NCBI RefSeq assembly: GCF_039511225.1
Contig: NZ_CP154261.1
Location: 2,852,001 to 2,916,000 of the forward strand
DNA: 64,000 bases
Direction of reading: 5' to 3'
Source: Sphingobacterium multivorum
GTDB taxonomy: Bacteria; Bacteroidota; Bacteroidia; Sphingobacteriales; Sphingobacteriaceae
The notes beneath the pieces are model-generated. The model worked only from the letters and a program-made list of their open reading frames with translations, was not told the DNA's origin and ran no database searches. Below are positions 25,002 to 34,449 of the stretch, piece after piece. Position 1 is the first letter of the stretch. Each line of letters starts with the position of its first letter. A program made the translations under genes and the position numbers.

Positions 25002-26153
25002 ATGAATATTATCGTAAAAATTGCAGGTTCTATGCTGTTCGTCTTTTTGAGTGGTTGTAAGATACAGCATGGCGTACAGCTTAAGAAAGGACAATGGGTA
25101 TTGGGGGGCTTTGAGCGCCCCAAAGGAGTAAATCCAATTATTGAGCCTGATACAAGTTCGCTGTTTTATGATCCAATGCTAAAGAAGGAGATCCGATGGG
25201 AGGACAACGACACTTTTAATCCTGCGGCAGTGGTGAAGGGAGATAGTGTCTTTGTCATATATCGTGCGGAAGACCGGACGGGGAAGGCTATTGGCCACCG
25301 GACCTCCCGTCTGGGGTTAGCGGCTAGTGCGGATGGTATTCATTTTGAACGGCTCAAAACACCGGTATTCTATCCGGGGCCTGATGAACAGCAGGATAAC
25401 GAGTGGCCTGGCGGGACAGAAGATCCTCGGATAGCACAGACTGAGGATGGGCGTTTCGTGCTATTTTATACCCAATGGAACCGAAAGGTGCCGCGGCTTG
25501 GTGTAGCAATATCCACTGATCTGAGACACTGGGTTAAGTATGGTCCCATTTTTAAAAAATCGAAAAACAGGCCCACTCTCATTGATGAACCGCATAAATC
25601 AGCTTCAATTGTGACAGTAATGAACGGTAACAAGCAGGTGATAGCTAAAATCAATGGTAAATATTGGTTGTACTGGGGAGAACATGGTGTTTATGGTGCC
25701 ACATCCGATAATTTGATTGACTGGGAACCCGTAACAGCTGGTAAAGGTATACTGACAGCCTTTATTTCCCCAAGGGACGGTTATTTTGATAGCTCCTTGA
25801 CCGAGTGTGGTCCCCCAGCAGTTTTGACTGATAATGGAATTGTATTGCTATACAATGGTAAGAATCATGCTGAGAAAGGAGATAAGCGTTTTAATAAAAA
25901 TACCTATTCGGCGGGGCAGGTGTTATTTGATCCACAAGATCCAACAAGGGTACTGGCTCGAATGGATACTCCGTTTTTGCGTCCCATGGAAGCCTTCGAG
26001 AAAAGTGGGCAATACATTGATGGAACGGTTTTTATTGAAGGGTTGGTCTTTTTTAAACAAAAATGGTTTTTATATTATGGTTGTGCGGACTCTAAGGTTG
26101 CTGTGGCCATTTATGATCCCGAAAATCCTTCCGTCATGGACCCCTTGCCCTAA
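25002..26153 (+). CDS. GH130-like glycosidase or phosphorylase, lipoprotein
   Basis: The protein has 383 residues. A lipoprotein signal ends F-L-S-G-C-K (Cys20 area). The five-bladed propeller shows D-T-F-N-P-A-A, Y-R-A-E-D-R-T, G-G-T-E-D-P-R-I and E-G-L-V-F-F, the signature set of the GH130 family. GH130 enzymes phosphorolyse or hydrolyse beta-mannosides. A lipid anchor places this one on the periplasmic or outer face, where hydrolysis is more likely than phosphorolysis. It stands divergent from the DeoR-rpiA operon and may share its operator. A terminator hairpin follows. Confidence 0.85.
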   Translation: MNIIVKIAGSMLFVFLSGCKIQHGVQLKKGQWVLGGFERPKGVNPIIEPDTSSLFYDPMLKKEIRWEDNDTFNPAAVVKGDSVFVIYRAEDRTGKAIGHRTSRLGLAASADGIHFERLKTPVFYPGPDEQQDNEWPGGTEDPRIAQTEDGRFVLFYTQWNRKVPRLGVAISTDLRHWVKYGPIFKKSKNRPTLIDEPHKSASIVTVMNGNKQVIAKINGKYWLYWGEHGVYGATSDNLIDWEPVTAGKGILTAFISPRDGYFDSSLTECGPPAVLTDNGIVLLYNGKNHAEKGDKRFNKNTYSAGQVLFDPQDPTRVLARMDTPFLRPMEAFEKSGQYIDGTVFIEGLVFFKQKWFLYYGCADSKVAVAIYDPENPSVMDPLP

Positions 26154-26265
26154 TCGGTGTGAAGTTGTTTTCATAGCGTAAAGGCTATAGTGAGTCTGAA
26201 TGCGCTATTGTTAAGGGGTTATGGAGCGGTTGATCGGAGGCTGTATTAATTGAATTCACAAAATT

Positions 26266-26296
26266 AAAAAAGGCAGATCATTTGATCTGCCTTTTT
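26266..26296. terminator. Bidirectional terminator between GH130 and tRNA-His
   Basis: AAAAAGGCAGATCA and TGATCTGCCTTTTT form a near-perfect stem (about 26267-26280 and 26282-26296) with T-runs on both strands. It can end both the GH130 transcript and the tRNA-His transcript, whose 3' end is two bases away. Confidence 0.85.
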
Positions 26297-26297
26297 G

Positions 26298-26372
26298 GGT
26301 AAGTAATCGGGCTCGAACCGACGACCCCTAGAACCACAATCTAGTGCTCTAACCAACTGAGCTATACCTACC
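26298..26372 (-). tRNA. tRNA-His (anticodon GTG)
   Basis: The minus strand folds into a full cloverleaf of 75 bases. The anticodon stem CTAGA/TCTAG encloses TTGTGGT, giving anticodon GTG. The T arm has TTCGAGC. An extra 5' G pairs with C73, the hallmark of tRNA-His. The CCA end is not fully encoded. Confidence 0.95.
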
Positions 26373-26387
26373 GTGATTTTGATGATA

Positions 26388-26419
26388 CAAAAGTACGATT
26401 AAACCCTATTCCCTCCAAA
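26388..26419 (-). promoter_or_regulatory. Promoter of tRNA-His
   Basis: On the minus strand TTTG (26416-26419), 20 bases, then TACTTTTG (26388-26395), an exact Bacteroidota consensus, about 15 bases before the tRNA. Confidence 0.75.
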
Positions 26420-26565
26420 TATTTGACTGAAAAAAAACAGCGTTTAAAGCCAACTAGGTGAAGATTAGTTTATTAAATTTTAATAAAAAACATCGAAACG
26501 CGTCCATATCGGTGCGGATATGCATTTCGCTACTCCCAAAGCTACCATTTGCTTCCAATTTCTAC

Positions 26566-26605
26566 TAAAAAAGGCGGTTCCTATCAAAGAAACCACCTTT
26601 TTTAG
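26566..26605 (-). terminator. Intrinsic terminator of htpG
   Basis: The minus-strand transcript forms GGUGGUU/AACCGCC with one G-U pair, flanked by A and U runs (CTAAAAAAGG on the plus strand). It lies 15 bases after the htpG stop. Confidence 0.8.
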
Positions 26606-26619
26606 TAGAAGAAATGTTG

Positions 26620-28509
26620 TTAGATCATTTCTACACTTCTCTTCACAAAAGATGTTAGATCGGCTCCAGACAATAAACCTCTGGATAGGAGCGCTAAATC
26701 AAAAGCCTGTTTTGCTAGTTTTGAACCCTCTTCGTCCGATGCTGATAAAATTCTTTTGATCAGCGGATGGTTGCCATTGACAGTTACCTTATAATTGTCG
26801 GGCAATGAACCATAGAAATTCATACCTCCACCTGTCTTGGCCATATCTTTCATTCGGCGCATAAATTCATCAATTGTTACCGATACAGGCAGGTCACCTT
26901 CATTTAACGCGTCAACTTCAACTTTCATATCTTGCCGTGAAATTGCTTTTTCGAAAACCTCAAGCGCTTTTTTGGATTCTTCTTCCGAAAGGGCAAGTTC
27001 GACCTTTTCGTCTTTTTGGATCAATTTATCGATAACGTCAGCATCCACACGTTTCAATTGAACCTTTTCACCGCCCTTTTGCTCCAAATAAGCAGCAAAG
27101 TGCGTATCCAGTGGCCCATCAAGCATCAAAACATCATAACCTTTGTTTAATGCTGTTTGGATAAAGCCATCTTGTTGAGCGGCATCATGTGTATATAAGT
27201 AGACAATGTTACCATCTTTATCTACCTGGATATCTTTGACCTTTTCGTAATACTCTTTAATGGTGAAGCTTTGGTTCCCTGTGTTTTTTACTAAACAGAA
27301 GTCATTTGCTTTTTCAGCAAATTTCTCATCGCTTAGCATACCGTATTTGATGAATAAACCGATATCCGTCCATTTCTCTTCAAACCCCTTACGGTCGGTC
27401 TTAAATATTTCGTTCAATTTGTCGGCCACCTTTTTGGTGATATAACTGTTGATTTTTTTAACGTTACTGTCTGCCTGTAAAAATGAACGGGATACGTTTA
27501 ATGGAATATCCGGTGAATCGATGACCCCATGAAGTAACATCAAGAATTCAGGAACAATATCTTTTACCTCGTCGGTGATGAACACTTGTCTAGAATAGAG
27601 TTTGATTTTATTGCGTTGGATCTCCAGTTCATTTTTAACTTTAGGGAAGTAAAGGATACCTGTTAGGTTGAATGGGTAATCTACATTGAGATGAATCCAA
27701 AACAACGGCTCATCCATTGAGTAGGGATAGAGTTCGCGGTAGAAGGCTAGATAATCTTCGTCTTTTAATTCAGACGGTGATTTTGTCCAAGCCGGATTGG
27801 TATTGTTGATGATATTATCTACCGCTACAGATTTGTATTTTGGTTTTCCTTCTTCGTCTTCGCCATCCGGTTCAGAATTCGTTTTGGTACCAAAACGAAT
27901 TGAAACAGGAAGAAATTTAGCATACTTATCTAAAATGTCCTGTAAGCGTGCCTGGCTTAAAAATTCAGTTGATTCTTCGTTAATATGTAAGATGACATCT
28001 GTTCCACGGGTGGTTCTTGTACCTGTAGAAATTTCGTAAGATGTACTACCATCGCAAGTCCAATGAGCGGGTTCTGCTCCATCCTGATAAGATAAGGATT
28101 GGATTTCTACTGTATCGGCCACCATAAATGCGGAATAGAAGCCTAAACCAAAGCGGCCAATGATTTCATTTGCATCATTTGCCTCTTTGAATTTTTCCAT
28201 GAACTCTGTTGCGCCTGAGAAAGCGATCTGGTTGATGTATTTTTTTATTTCATCTGCTGTCATACCAATACCATTGTCGGAAATAGTGATGGTCTTGGCA
28301 GCTTCATCAAATTTTACGTCTACAATCAATTCTCCTGTTTCCCCTTGGTATTGACCCAAAGAAGCCAGACGTTTGATTTTTTGAGAAGCATCAACGGCAT
28401 TAGATACCAGTTCACGCAAGAAAATTTCATTATCAGAGTATAAGAACTTTTTGATTACGGGAAATATATTCTCCGTGTGAATTGAAATACTACCTTTTTC
28501 TGGATTCAT
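26620..28509 (-). CDS. htpG: Molecular chaperone HtpG (Hsp90)
   Basis: The 629-residue protein matches bacterial Hsp90 in length. The N-terminal GHKL ATPase shows E-L-V-S-N-A-V-D-A, D-N-G-I-G-M-T and G-R-F-G-L-G-F-Y-S-A-F. The middle domain has S-R-S-F-L-Q, and a C-terminal dimerisation part follows (about 510-629). It is an ATP-dependent cytosolic chaperone that helps fold client proteins, often with DnaK. It is monocistronic with its own terminator. Confidence 0.97.
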   Translation of the reverse strand: MNPEKGSISIHTENIFPVIKKFLYSDNEIFLRELVSNAVDASQKIKRLASLGQYQGETGELIVDVKFDEAAKTITISDNGIGMTADEIKKYINQIAFSGATEFMEKFKEANDANEIIGRFGLGFYSAFMVADTVEIQSLSYQDGAEPAHWTCDGSTSYEISTGTRTTRGTDVILHINEESTEFLSQARLQDILDKYAKFLPVSIRFGTKTNSEPDGEDEEGKPKYKSVAVDNIINNTNPAWTKSPSELKDEDYLAFYRELYPYSMDEPLFWIHLNVDYPFNLTGILYFPKVKNELEIQRNKIKLYSRQVFITDEVKDIVPEFLMLLHGVIDSPDIPLNVSRSFLQADSNVKKINSYITKKVADKLNEIFKTDRKGFEEKWTDIGLFIKYGMLSDEKFAEKANDFCLVKNTGNQSFTIKEYYEKVKDIQVDKDGNIVYLYTHDAAQQDGFIQTALNKGYDVLMLDGPLDTHFAAYLEQKGGEKVQLKRVDADVIDKLIQKDEKVELALSEEESKKALEVFEKAISRQDMKVEVDALNEGDLPVSVTIDEFMRRMKDMAKTGGGMNFYGSLPDNYKVTVNGNHPLIKRILSASDEEGSKLAKQAFDLALLSRGLLSGADLTSFVKRSVEMI

Positions 28510-28678
28510 AATTTGTATGTCGCTATTTTTAATTTTAAGATTTGTTTAAAACATACAATCTGTGTTCCAAATCGTCCCTACAGGACATGATGGCAGGAAA
28601 CGGTCTATTTTGTCATGGAGGCGTTTGCTGGATTTATAGAATCCCAACGTACTCTGTCAGCGCGAGGTGGTCTTTATA

Positions 28679-29242
28679 CTAGTTTAGACCTGGGCTATGC
28701 GGAAAATTGGCGACATGTGCATATTTGGGGCCAAGTCCAATAATCGCATCCTTCCATAGCAATTCACCGTTGCCTTCAAAAATGAGCTGATGGTGGTATT
28801 TGTTTTGTACAGCCCAGCTATTTTCTTTTATTTCGCCGTCTAACTGACCGGCGGACCATCCAGAATATCCGATAAAGAATTTTAATTCATCTTGTTTTAT
28901 GCTGTCCGTTTGTATGGCTTCAATAAGTCTATCTTCATCGCCGCCAAAATAGATTCCAGGGGCTACTTCTTCGCCACTCAGCAGCAAATCAAAACGGCTA
29001 TGTACAAAAAAAAGGCTTTCCTGAGCCACGGGACCACCGACGTAGATGGGGAAATTGCAATGCGGTATAGCTTCCAATAATTGGCCTATACGAACATTGG
29101 TTTGATTATTTAAGACAAATCCGAGGGAACCTTCTGTATTGTATTCGCATAACAATATCACGGATCTGAGGAATCTAGGGTCTAGCATAAATGGTTCGGA
29201 AATCAACAGACTTCCTTTTTGTGGGTCTAGTTCGGTAAACAT
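28679..29242 (-). CDS. YqgE/AlgH family protein
   Basis: This 187-residue protein has the YqgE pattern: P-x-K-G-S-L-L-I-S-E-P near the start, then G-S-L-G-F-V-L-N, Y-V-G-G-P-V and I-G-Y-S-G-W-S-A-G-Q-L-D-G-E-I. The family is widespread and of uncertain biochemical role; the link to alginate regulation in Pseudomonas is not general. It is single and divergent from pdxH. Confidence 0.92.
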   Translation of the reverse strand: MFTELDPQKGSLLISEPFMLDPRFLRSVILLCEYNTEGSLGFVLNNQTNVRIGQLLEAIPHCNFPIYVGGPVAQESLFFVHSRFDLLLSGEEVAPGIYFGGDEDRLIEAIQTDSIKQDELKFFIGYSGWSAGQLDGEIKENSWAVQNKYHHQLIFEGNGELLWKDAIIGLGPKYAHVANFPHSPGLN

Positions 29243-29365
29243 ATAGCGCGAGTTTTAATTATTTATTGAATTTAATCTTTTTTATTTAATCTATGCGAGA
29301 TTTGTGCCAAAATTAGGATTTTGTCAATTTCTACTAACTTTATAGAGAAAAAGCAATGATTTTAG

Positions 29366-29373
29366 TAAGTTTG
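29366..29373 (+). promoter_or_regulatory. Candidate -7 box upstream of pdxH
   Basis: TAAGTTTG matches TAnnTTTG exactly, 22 bases before the pdxH ATG. No TTTG box is seen at the right distance upstream. Confidence 0.4.
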
Positions 29374-29395
29374 TAGGATATAAAAACAGGTTTCT

Positions 29396-30049
29396 ATGTC
29401 CATTCAACATAAAGATATTGCAGCAATCAGACAGGATTACGTATTAGGTAGCCTATCTGAATCGGACGTGGATCGTGATCCGGTCCAGCAGTTTAAAAAA
29501 TGGTTTGACGAGGCGATTCGTAGCGAGGTAATTGAGCCAAATGCCATGGTGCTTTCAACGGTGTCCTCGCAGCAATTGCCGTCCTCGAGAGTCGTTTTAT
29601 TGAAGGACATTGTAGCCGACGGACTGGTCTTTTTTACAAACTATGAAAGCCGTAAAGGTGAGGATATGAAAGCTAATCCGCATGTGGCCTTGTTGTTTTT
29701 TTGGCCCGAATTACAAAGGCAGGTCCGAATTGAAGGTGTTATTGATTTTGTGAGTGAGGCCGATTCGGATGAATATTTCCAATCGCGGCCAAAAGCAAGC
29801 CGTATTGGTGCACTAGCATCCCCGCAGAGCCACGAAATCCCCAACCGCAGTTTTCTGGAAGGCAGGGTGAAAGAACTCGAGCATCAGTATGATGGGAACG
29901 ATTCTGTACCTAGACCATGGCATTGGGGTGGTTATCTATTGAAACCGGTTTATTTCGAGTTCTGGCAAGGACGTGCAAGCCGGTTACATGATCGCATAGT
30001 CTATAAAAAAGTGTCAGATTCCTGGAAGATTACGCGTATAGCTCCATAA
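29396..30049 (+). CDS. pdxH: Pyridoxamine 5'-phosphate oxidase
   Basis: The 217-residue flavoprotein has the family motifs M-V-L-S-T-V, S-S-R-V-V-L-L-K-D and F-F-T-N-Y-E-S-R-K-G in the FMN-binding region. The C-terminal signature P-R-P-W-H-W-G-G-Y and F-W-Q-G-R-A-S-R-L-H-D-R is also present. It makes pyridoxal 5'-phosphate from the pyridoxine or pyridoxamine phosphates. It sits two bases before nuoC and is probably co-transcribed with nuoC and nuoD. Confidence 0.96.
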   Translation: MSIQHKDIAAIRQDYVLGSLSESDVDRDPVQQFKKWFDEAIRSEVIEPNAMVLSTVSSQQLPSSRVVLLKDIVADGLVFFTNYESRKGEDMKANPHVALLFFWPELQRQVRIEGVIDFVSEADSDEYFQSRPKASRIGALASPQSHEIPNRSFLEGRVKELEHQYDGNDSVPRPWHWGGYLLKPVYFEFWQGRASRLHDRIVYKKVSDSWKITRIAP

Positions 30050-30051
30050 AT

Positions 30052-30540
30052 ATGACATTTGACGAAATTAAATCGATGCTTGTTTCCAAATTTGGAACTC
30101 AACTTATTCTTAAAGAAGATCGCAATGGGCTGCAGCCTGCACTATTTATGGATAAAGCAGATATTGTAGCCGTTTGTTTATTCCTCCGGGATACAGAAGG
30201 CTTATATTTTGATTTTTTAAGCAACCTTACTGCAGTGGATTATCAAACGCATTTTACCATTGTCTACCATTTAAATTCCTTACCGTATCAACACAGTTTG
30301 GTCTTAAAAGTTGAGTTGTCTGGTCATCGTTCGCTGGATGAACTACCGGAGATTCCTTCGCTTACTTCGGTGTGGCGCACGGCAGACTGGCATGAGCGCG
30401 AAGCATTTGACCTGATGGGGATTTATTTTGAGGGACATCCGGACCTTAGAAGGATTTTGCTGCCTGACGATTGGGAGGGCTATCCTTTACGGAAGGATTA
30501 TGAGGAAGCGGAGAAATATCATGGCATTCATATTAATTGA
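30052..30540 (+). CDS. nuoC: NADH-quinone oxidoreductase subunit C
   Basis: The 162-residue protein is the 30 kDa subunit of respiratory complex I. It shows L-T-A-V-D-Y and the strong motif [23 protein letters not shown], ending P-L-R-K-D-Y. It belongs to the peripheral arm that links to the membrane part. It is followed at once by nuoD, but no other nuo gene is in this window. Confidence 0.95.
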   Translation: MTFDEIKSMLVSKFGTQLILKEDRNGLQPALFMDKADIVAVCLFLRDTEGLYFDFLSNLTAVDYQTHFTIVYHLNSLPYQHSLVLKVELSGHRSLDELPEIPSLTSVWRTADWHEREAFDLMGIYFEGHPDLRRILLPDDWEGYPLRKDYEEAEKYHGIHIN

Positions 30541-30545
30541 TAGAA

Positions 30546-31742
30546 ATGGCGAATCCAAAATATAAAGAGGCATTACTGCGCTATGAAAAACACCTTACAG
30601 AGATCTCAAGTCAGGAAATGGTGTTGAATATGGGACCTCAGCACCCTTCGACACATGGTGTGCTTCGGTTACAACTGATTACAGACGGAGAGATCGTGAA
30701 AGAGGTTGTTCCACATTTGGGTTATCTGCATCGTTGTTTCGATAAGCATGCTGAATCGTTGAATTATGCAAAAACAATTCCTTTTACTGATCGCTTGGAC
30801 TATTTGGCTTCGATGAACAATAGCCATGCTTTCGTTATGGGGGTTGAACGTATGCTTGGCCTTGACAGCAAAATACCTAAAAGAATAGAGTACATTCGGG
30901 TTTTGGTCTGTGAACTCAACCGAATAGCATCCCACCTGATTGCTATTGGAACATATGGTATTGATATCGGTGCCACAACGCCATTTTTGTGGTGTTTTCG
31001 GGATCGTGAACATATCATGAATATGTTGGAATGGGCCTCAGGTTCCAGGATGCTGTACAACTATATCTGGGTAGGCGGCTTATTTTATGATTTGCCCGTT
31101 GGCTTTGAAGAGCGCTGTACAGAATTTATCACGTATTTCAAACCTAAATTGGTCGAACTGGATGAGATATTGACACAGAACCAAATATTTATTTCCCGTA
31201 CAGCTACAATAGGTGTCCTTCCTGCTGATGTTGCCATAAATTATGGCGTATCGGGACCTATGCTGCGTGCATCGGGAATAAAATGGGATTTGAGGCGCAT
31301 AGATGGTTATTCTGTTTACCCGGAAATTGATTTTGAGATACCTGTGGGAAAAGGTGAAATGGGGAAAATCGGTGATTGCTGGGATCGTTATAAAGTTAGG
31401 GTAGACGAGGTCAAGGAATCGGTTCGCATTGTTGAGCAATGTCTTGAACGATTAAAGAAAGACTTTAAACGTACGGCCGAATTTGATCCGCGCGCTTTGG
31501 TTCCGAAGAAAGTGAATCTGAAAGCTCAGGACTACTATGTCCGTGCTGAAAATCCGAAAGGAGAATTAGGGTTTTATTTTGTCACAAAAGATAAATCAGA
31601 TATCCCGTTGCGGGTCAAGTCAAGGGGCCCAAGCTTTAATAACCTTTCGGTGATTTCAGAACTTGGAAAAGGGGTGCTGATTGCTGATCTAATTGCGATC
31701 CTTGGATCGATTGATATCGTTTTGGGGGAGGTGGACCGTTAG
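30546..31742 (+). CDS. nuoD: NADH-quinone oxidoreductase subunit D
   Basis: From the ATG at 30546 the protein has 398 residues; a TTG nine bases earlier overlaps the nuoC stop and is less likely. The 49 kDa subunit signatures are [15 protein letters not shown] and, near the end, G-E-L-G-F-Y and S-F-N-N-L-S. It forms part of the quinone-binding site with NuoB. It lies five bases after nuoC. The gene after it is unrelated, so this nuoCD pair is split from the rest of complex I. Confidence 0.96.
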   Translation: MANPKYKEALLRYEKHLTEISSQEMVLNMGPQHPSTHGVLRLQLITDGEIVKEVVPHLGYLHRCFDKHAESLNYAKTIPFTDRLDYLASMNNSHAFVMGVERMLGLDSKIPKRIEYIRVLVCELNRIASHLIAIGTYGIDIGATTPFLWCFRDREHIMNMLEWASGSRMLYNYIWVGGLFYDLPVGFEERCTEFITYFKPKLVELDEILTQNQIFISRTATIGVLPADVAINYGVSGPMLRASGIKWDLRRIDGYSVYPEIDFEIPVGKGEMGKIGDCWDRYKVRVDEVKESVRIVEQCLERLKKDFKRTAEFDPRALVPKKVNLKAQDYYVRAENPKGELGFYFVTKDKSDIPLRVKSRGPSFNNLSVISELGKGVLIADLIAILGSIDIVLGEVDR

Positions 31743-31828
31743 ATTGCGGTAGTGTGCATGTTTTATAAACGATTTAGCAAAATAAAATAGGGATTGTATT
31801 GAAAATGTTGCATAAAAACGCAAATAAA

Positions 31829-31860
31829 TTTGTAAATGAAAGCAATTTTCATCATATTTG
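31829..31860 (+). promoter_or_regulatory. Candidate promoter of a small RNA
   Basis: TTTG (31829-31832) and CATATTTG (31853-31860) are 20 bases apart; one base differs from TAnnTTTG. No reading frame follows before a terminator. Confidence 0.5.
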
Positions 31861-31866
31861 CAGTCT

Positions 31867-31933
31867 CATAATTTAAGTTTATAATTGGTTAATGAAAGCT
31901 CGTTACTCCCAAAGTAACGGGCTTCTCTTTTTT
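31867..31933 (+). ncRNA. Candidate small RNA of about 65-70 nt
   Basis: A predicted start about seven bases after CATATTTG and the terminator T-run at 31928-31933 delimit the transcript. The terminator stem AGCTCGTTACT (31897-31907) and AGTAACGGGCT (31913-31923) has one G-U pair, a five-base loop and a T-run. The terminator could instead serve nuoD, 155 bases upstream. No known RNA family was recognised. Confidence 0.4.
31897..31933 (+). terminator. Strong intrinsic terminator downstream of nuoD
   Basis: An 11-bp stem (31897-31907 with 31913-31923) with a five-base loop is followed by TCTC and six T bases. It ends the nuoC-nuoD transcript and/or the candidate small RNA. Confidence 0.8.
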
Positions 31934-32073
31934 ATGGCATGCATTCTATTGATGCTGTGTATTTATGATGCCGGTGCGTTGGTTTGAGCTTGAAGGGTTT
32001 ACTGTCTTTTCGCGCGAGTATTGTTGATTATCTTGTAGATTTCATCGAATTCCTGTACTAGAATTTAACGTAA

Positions 32074-32844
32074 ATGATTACCTTTACTGGTCTTAAATAT
32101 ATAAAAGTGACGGATAGTTTAGTTATCATTCCAACATACAATGAAAAGGAAAATATTGAAAAAATCATTCGCAAAGTTTTTTCCTTATCACACGCATTTG
32201 ATATTTTAATTGTAGACGACGGTTCGCCCGATGGGACGGCTACAATCATCAAGAATTTACAGGTTAATGAATTTACTGGCCGTTTGTTTATCGAAGAGCG
32301 AACCGGAAAGCTGGGTTTGGGAACAGCGTATATCCATGGATTTAAATGGGCGCTATCCCGCGAACATTACCAGTATATTTTCGAAATGGATGCGGACTTC
32401 AGCCACAATCCAGAGGATCTGCTCCGCTTACGGCAGGCTTGTTTGGATGGTGCTGATATGAGCATAGGTTCGCGTTATATTAAAGGAGTGAATGTTGTCA
32501 ATTGGCCGATGAGCCGTGTGTTGATGTCCTATTTTGCTTCGGTATATGTTCGTTTTATAACCGGAATAAATATCCAGGATGCTACCGCGGGATTTGTCTG
32601 TTTCACTAGGGAGGTCCTCCGGACGATCCCTCTCGAAAAGATTAAGTTTGTAGGCTATGCTTTTCAGATTGAAATGAAATTCACAGCCGTAAAATATGGC
32701 TTTAATGTGGTTGAAGTACCCATTATATTCACAGACCGAACCGAAGGCACATCAAAGATGAGCACAAGTATCTTTAAGGAAGCATTTTTTGGCGTTATCC
32801 AATTGAAATTAGGAAGTATCGGAAAGCGCTACAAGAGAAATTAA
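32074..32844 (+). CDS. Polyprenol-phosphate mannosyltransferase-like GT2 enzyme
   Basis: This protein of up to 256 residues matches Dpm1-type family 2 glycosyltransferases. It shows V-I-I-P-T-Y-N-E-K-E-N-I, L-I-V-D-D-G-S-P-D-G-T, F-E-M-D-A-D-F-S-H-N-P (DXD-like) and D-A-T-A-G-F-V-C-F. It probably transfers a sugar from an NDP donor to a polyprenyl phosphate at the cytosolic face of the membrane. A GTG at 32107 would give M-T-D-S-L-V-I-I-P, the common family start, so the first 11 residues are doubtful. ruvB follows after 12 bases. Confidence 0.9.
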   Translation: MITFTGLKYIKVTDSLVIIPTYNEKENIEKIIRKVFSLSHAFDILIVDDGSPDGTATIIKNLQVNEFTGRLFIEERTGKLGLGTAYIHGFKWALSREHYQYIFEMDADFSHNPEDLLRLRQACLDGADMSIGSRYIKGVNVVNWPMSRVLMSYFASVYVRFITGINIQDATAGFVCFTREVLRTIPLEKIKFVGYAFQIEMKFTAVKYGFNVVEVPIIFTDRTEGTSKMSTSIFKEAFFGVIQLKLGSIGKRYKRN

Positions 32845-32856
32845 AAATAGCCCACA

Positions 32857-33879
32857 ATGAACGAGAATTTAGATCCAAATCCAGAACGTCTGAGCAACAC
32901 AGATCGTGATATTGAACGGGCTTTGCGACCTCAGGCTTTTGAAGATTTCACAGGTCAGGCTAAAATATTAGAAAACCTCAATATTTTTGTGAAGGCAGCC
33001 AGGCTGAGAGGCGAGGCGCTGGATCACGTTTTGCTACATGGCCCCCCAGGCTTAGGAAAGACTACCTTATCCCATATCATTGCTAATGAGATGGGGGTTG
33101 GCATTAAAATTACTTCGGGACCTGTATTGGATAAACCGGGTGATCTTGCAGGATTATTGACAAATCTCGAAGAAGGGGATGTCTTGTTTATCGATGAGAT
33201 CCACCGTCTAAGCCCTTTAGTAGAAGAATATCTCTATTCGGCAATGGAAGATTTTAAAATCGACATTATGCTGGAAACAGGGCCGAATGCACGGTCTGTG
33301 CAGATCTCCCTGAATCCGTTTACCTTGATAGGGGCAACAACACGCTCGGGGCTTTTGACTGCTCCTTTGCGTGCGCGCTTTGGAATTAATTCACGCCTAC
33401 AATATTATGATGCAAAACTCCTGACAACTATCGTGTTACGCTCGGCACATATCTTAAACACACCGATTTCTGATGAAGGTGCCTATGAGATTGCACGAAG
33501 GAGCAGAGGTACACCCCGGATAGCCAATGCTTTACTGCGCCGTACACGGGATTTTGCACAGATAAAGGGTAACGGAAGCATCGATAAAGAAATAGCGAAA
33601 TATGCTTTGCACGCGCTTAATGTGGATGAAAATGGTTTAGACGAGATGGACAACAAAATCTTAACGACCATTATAGACAAATTTAAAGGTGGACCTGTCG
33701 GTTTAAAAACTGTAGCCACAGCAGTTGGGGAGGATGAAGGTACGATTGAGGAAGTCTACGAACCCTTTCTGATTCAAGAAGGATACATTATGCGGACCTC
33801 GCGGGGTCGCGAATGTACCGAGGCTGCGTATAAGCATTTGGGCCGTGTCAATCACTCGAAAGGAAATACATTGTTTTAA
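32857..33879 (+). CDS. ruvB: Holliday junction branch migration helicase RuvB
   Basis: The 340-residue AAA+ ATPase has Walker [10 protein letters not shown], Walker B L-F-I-D-E-I-H-R, sensor I G-A-T-T-R-S-G, and the C-terminal winged-helix part with R-T-S-R-G-R-E. It drives branch migration of Holliday junctions with RuvA. The start [10 protein letters not shown] is typical for Bacteroidota RuvB. It follows the glycosyltransferase closely; ruvA and ruvC are not in the window. Confidence 0.98.
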   Translation: MNENLDPNPERLSNTDRDIERALRPQAFEDFTGQAKILENLNIFVKAARLRGEALDHVLLHGPPGLGKTTLSHIIANEMGVGIKITSGPVLDKPGDLAGLLTNLEEGDVLFIDEIHRLSPLVEEYLYSAMEDFKIDIMLETGPNARSVQISLNPFTLIGATTRSGLLTAPLRARFGINSRLQYYDAKLLTTIVLRSAHILNTPISDEGAYEIARRSRGTPRIANALLRRTRDFAQIKGNGSIDKEIAKYALHALNVDENGLDEMDNKILTTIIDKFKGGPVGLKTVATAVGEDEGTIEEVYEPFLIQEGYIMRTSRGRECTEAAYKHLGRVNHSKGNTLF

Positions 33880-33899
33880 TCGCGAATGGAAACGATACT

Positions 33900-34442
33900 T
33901 TAACTTTTCTGCTGAATAATTTTATTGGTCCGGCTCATTAAGGCTGGACTCGGTTTTGTTCGTTGAAAATAGCTTATCTGAGCCTGTAACTCCTCATGTA
34001 TCCAAGGGTACTTTTTTCGTAGGTTATTTAAGATGTCCAGACAGTTGACCAATACGGCGACGGGACATGACGGTTCGATCATCCATTGGAAGGAGTGCTC
34101 GATAATTTCTTCTTCTATCTCATTTTGAAGTGTATATTCTTTATTTTTTTTAGACGTTAAAAATAATAGAATTTTGGTATAGCTTCTAAGACAACTCCAG
34201 TTTTTTTGTTTTTTTAAATTGTTCAAGAATTGCGGGAGAACAGATCTTAGTAATGCTGTATTCTTTAAAACGATGGTTTCAAATACCCAGGCGGCGCGAA
34301 AGGCAACCTTTTTATCCTTCTCTAAGGAGATGTTCAACAGCTCGGCCAGGGTTATCCCTTGAAGGATATCCAAAGAAAAATCCGTTACCTCGAAAGATCT
34401 CAAGGTAATGGATAAAAATGCTAATTTTTCATCGTAGGTCAC
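33900..34442 (-). CDS. Hypothetical helical-repeat protein
   Basis: This 180-residue protein is rich in Leu and Lys and appears all helical, with a repeated pattern that suggests HEAT or ARM-like pairs (F-R-A-A-W-V-F-E-T-I-V-L, S-C-L-R-S-Y-T-K-I-L-L-F-L, A-V-L-V-N-C-L-D-I-L-N-N-L). A specific family is not recognised. It starts seven bases after the S9 peptidase stop, so it is probably co-transcribed with it. No function is proposed. Confidence 0.7.
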   Translation of the reverse strand: MTYDEKLAFLSITLRSFEVTDFSLDILQGITLAELLNISLEKDKKVAFRAAWVFETIVLKNTALLRSVLPQFLNNLKKQKNWSCLRSYTKILLFLTSKKNKEYTLQNEIEEEIIEHSFQWMIEPSCPVAVLVNCLDILNNLRKKYPWIHEELQAQISYFQRTKPSPALMSRTNKIIQQKS

Positions 34443-34449
34443 GCAACCG

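Larger units (their letters stand above)
31743..32073. other. Intergenic region after nuoD
   Basis: These 331 bases contain no convincing protein gene. They hold a promoter-like pair, a short predicted transcript and an intrinsic terminator (see the candidate small RNA). The part from 31940 to 32073 shows nothing clear. Confidence 0.5.
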
